Source of the DNA: Spirochaetaceae bacterium bin103
Lineage (GTDB): Bacteria > Spirochaetota > Spirochaetia > SZUA-6 > Bin103
Reading direction: 5' to 3'
Assembly: GCA_002238925.1 (NCBI GenBank)
Contig: MPNH01000031.1
Span: 1 to 60,372 of the forward strand
DNA: 60,372 nt
The translations under genes were made by a program, and so were the position numbers. The stretch's first letter is position 1, and each line of letters opens with the position of its first letter. Of this stretch, positions 58,946-60,372 are shown piece by piece. The notes below the pieces were generated by a model. That model saw only the letters and a list, made by a program, of their open reading frames with translations, searched no databases and was not told the DNA's origin.

Positions 58946-60372
58946 AGGTAACTCACTTTGAGCGGTTGCTCTTCGCGCATCCCCGGTTGCCGCCCGGCAA
59001 CCGCCGCCGACACCTGCACGCGCCGCTCGCGGGCCAGCAGCCAACCGCCGCCGGCGCAGGTCGGCAGCGGCGTGTCGCACACGCTCATCCGGTACGGATC
59101 CGGCTCATCCCCGGCGGCGCGTCCCGCCGGAACGGTGCGGAACACGTTCACGTACTGGGCGCCGCTGCGCTCCACGAAGCGTGGCAGGTCCTCGTCGAAC
59201 ACGGTGGAGAAGATGAACAGCTCGCGCGGCTGCGCGTTGCCGGCGGCGGGCAGTTCGGAGGTCAGCGGCAGCTCGGCGAGCCGGCGCGCGAGCCGCTCGA
59301 TCTCGTCCGGGGTGTCGATCCGGTGGCTTTCACCGCCGCTGTCCACCACGAAAACATACTCCGGGTGGTGCTGCTTGACCACGCGCAGGAAGGTAAGCAG
59401 CCAGCTCTTGATAAAGTCCAGGTGCATTACCGCGGCCAGGGTCTCGCTGCCGCGGCGGCGGTAGCGGCGCAGCACGATGTGCAGTTCCTTGGTCTGTTCC
59501 TGGGTGATCGGCGAAATGCGGGTAATCAGCTCGCCGAGCCGGCTGGTGGCCTTCCAGTTGATGTCCTTCAAGCGGTCGCCGGGAATGTACTCGCGCATGA
59601 AGTACTGTTCTTCGTCGGAGGTCTGGGCGCGCTGCGTGGTGTCGAAGCCGGTGGAGATCTCCACCGGCGGCGTGGCCTGTTCGGCGAGCAGGCCGGGCCG
59701 CACCACCAAGGTGCGCCGCTCCGGCGGCCGGATCTGGGCGCGCGTCAGCCCGAACACGTCGCGTACCGTCAGCCGCCCGGTCATGTGCAGCAGGCCGCTG
59801 CACGGAAACCACAGCCCGATCGCCGCCTCGCCGCCGGAGGTGGCCGCCTCCCGGTAGCCGCGCAGCACCGCCCGCCGGCCTGCCTGCAGGCGCCAGGCGA
59901 TGCGCAGGTGGATGCGGTAGAACAGCCAGCTCTTCGCCGCGCGCGTGCGCAGCCGGTGTTGGGCGCCGTACTCGCGCGCGCCGAGCGGGGCCGAGCTGTC
60001 CCACTCGAACTCCACCAGCTTGAAGCGGTACGCCTGCAGCCGCCCGAGCCCGGCCAGCACCAGCAGGACCAGGAACCCGGTTACCGACAGCAGGAACTCG
60101 TGCGGCGACCCGCTCGCGAACGCGCTTCCCAGGAGGTAGACCGCCGCCGCGGCGAGGGCCGTTCCGAGCAGCGTGAGCGGGTAGTAGTGCAGCACCCGCC
60201 GCGCCGCATCGCGCAGAATGTGGTCCAGCGCACCGCCGGCGCGCCGTCCCGGGCGCCCGCGCGCAACTACCGGCACCGGCGCCCCGGCTTGCGCCGCGCC
60301 GGCTCGCGCCCGTCCGTTGGTGCCGGCCGCGCCCGCGGGGCCGACCCGCCCGTAGCTCAGGCGCGGGTTGCC
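58927..60372 (-). CDS. DUF58 domain protein, 5' end beyond or near the window edge
   Basis: From a GTG at 60276 there are 449 residues. The frame stays open to the window edge (NPRLSYGRV...), so the true start may lie outside. Two membrane helices near residues 35-75 precede a beta domain. The DUF58 core is then YIPGDRLKDINWKATSRLGELITR, followed by a von Willebrand A-like end (YVFVVDSGG). DUF58 proteins work with MoxR ATPases in envelope or metal-loading functions; a moxR gene is expected just upstream. First readable gene of the three-gene operon. Confidence 0.88.
   Translation of the reverse strand, partial: GNPRLSYGRVGPAGAAGTNGRARAGAAQAGAPVPVVARGRPGRRAGGALDHILRDAARRVLHYYPLTLLGTALAAAAVYLLGSAFASGSPHEFLLSVTGFLVLLVLAGLGRLQAYRFKLVEFEWDSSAPLGAREYGAQHRLRTRAAKSWLFYRIHLRIAWRLQAGRRAVLRGYREAATSGGEAAIGLWFPCSGLLHMTGRLTVRDVFGLTRAQIRPPERRTLVVRPGLLAEQATPPVEISTGFDTTQRAQTSDEEQYFMREYIPGDRLKDINWKATSRLGELITRISPITQEQTKELHIVLRRYRRRGSETLAAVMHLDFIKSWLLTFLRVVKQHHPEYVFVVDSGGESHRIDTPDEIERLARRLAELPLTSELPAAGNAQPRELFIFSTVFDEDLPRFVERSGAQYVNVFRTVPAGRAAGDEPDPYRMSVCDTPLPTCAGGGWLLARERRVQVSAAVAGRQPGMREEQPLKVSYLCTSSS

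Noticed and set aside
55388..58951. A 1187-codon open frame on the plus strand
   Set aside because: It lies antisense to three conserved genes, has shadow-like His/Val/Ala/Arg composition, and shows no domain; an effect of high GC.
1..60372. tRNA or rRNA genes
   Set aside because: No T-loop/acceptor combination or rRNA signature was found on reading both strands by eye; a covariance-model search would be decisive.

Overview
The window is GC-rich bacterial DNA with dense, short-spaced genes. It looks like a metagenome-assembled contig from a free-living or host-associated heterotroph. A Spirochaetota origin is my best guess and is an inference only. It rests on the GGQEG-type export signal of the sugar-binding protein, the AAA/PD-(D/E)XK protein common in that phylum, and the overall gene mix. 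No rRNA, tRNA or CRISPR array was seen.

Layout. 1-5.2 kb is a low-quality or decaying accessory stretch. It holds a 5'-broken OLD-type TOPRIM nuclease, a truncated YgjP-like peptidase, a frameshifted MNT/HEPN pair, a frameshifted and internally deleted alpha-L-rhamnosidase, and an AT-rich pair with a frameshifted HEPN-like gene. 5.3-20.6 kb is metabolic: serpin lipoprotein, TIM-barrel epimerase, two phytanoyl-CoA dioxygenase-like proteins, HemB, FucU-like mutarotase, HAD phosphatase, uxaC-eda (hexuronate catabolism), DUF2203, a coiled-coil lipoprotein, HisD, a DMT transporter and a GH32 fructosidase. 20.6-22.4 kb is a two-gene AAA ATPase + DUF4276 cassette that resembles known anti-phage pairs. 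22.5-25.5 kb has an amidase and a DtxR-type regulator. 25.6-29.9 kb is a complete FMN-riboswitch-controlled riboflavin operon (ribD, a ribE-ribB fusion, ribH, aldo/keto reductase). 30-34 kb has an AAA/PD-(D/E)XK protein and an IS21 remnant (orphan istB) whose right end truncates a GntR regulator.

34-45.8 kb is devoted to sulfated or complex sugars: two sulfatases and an ABC sugar importer (binding protein, two permeases) behind a promoter with a perfect palindrome over its -35 region. Between them lie PPK2 and a zinc alcohol dehydrogenase gene split by a complete group II intron. 46-52 kb has two oxidoreductases, a RelE-like toxin with an unusual partner, an Ldh-family dehydrogenase and a GH88-like hydrolase. 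52-55 kb has a short AT-rich pair (FN3 protein, membrane coiled-coil protein), an SDR, a BshB1-like deacetylase and higBA. 55.1-60.4 kb is a DUF58 / transglutaminase / beta-propeller operon running off the right edge.

Two window-wide patterns stand out. First, three genes (9.6, 27.2 and 53.2 kb) are broken by the same kind of 83-133 bp imperfect tandem duplication with G/C homopolymer corruption, which looks like an assembly artefact. Second, at least six genes have a TANNNT -10 box only 7-10 nt before the start codon, suggesting leaderless mRNAs next to genes with ordinary Shine-Dalgarno sites.
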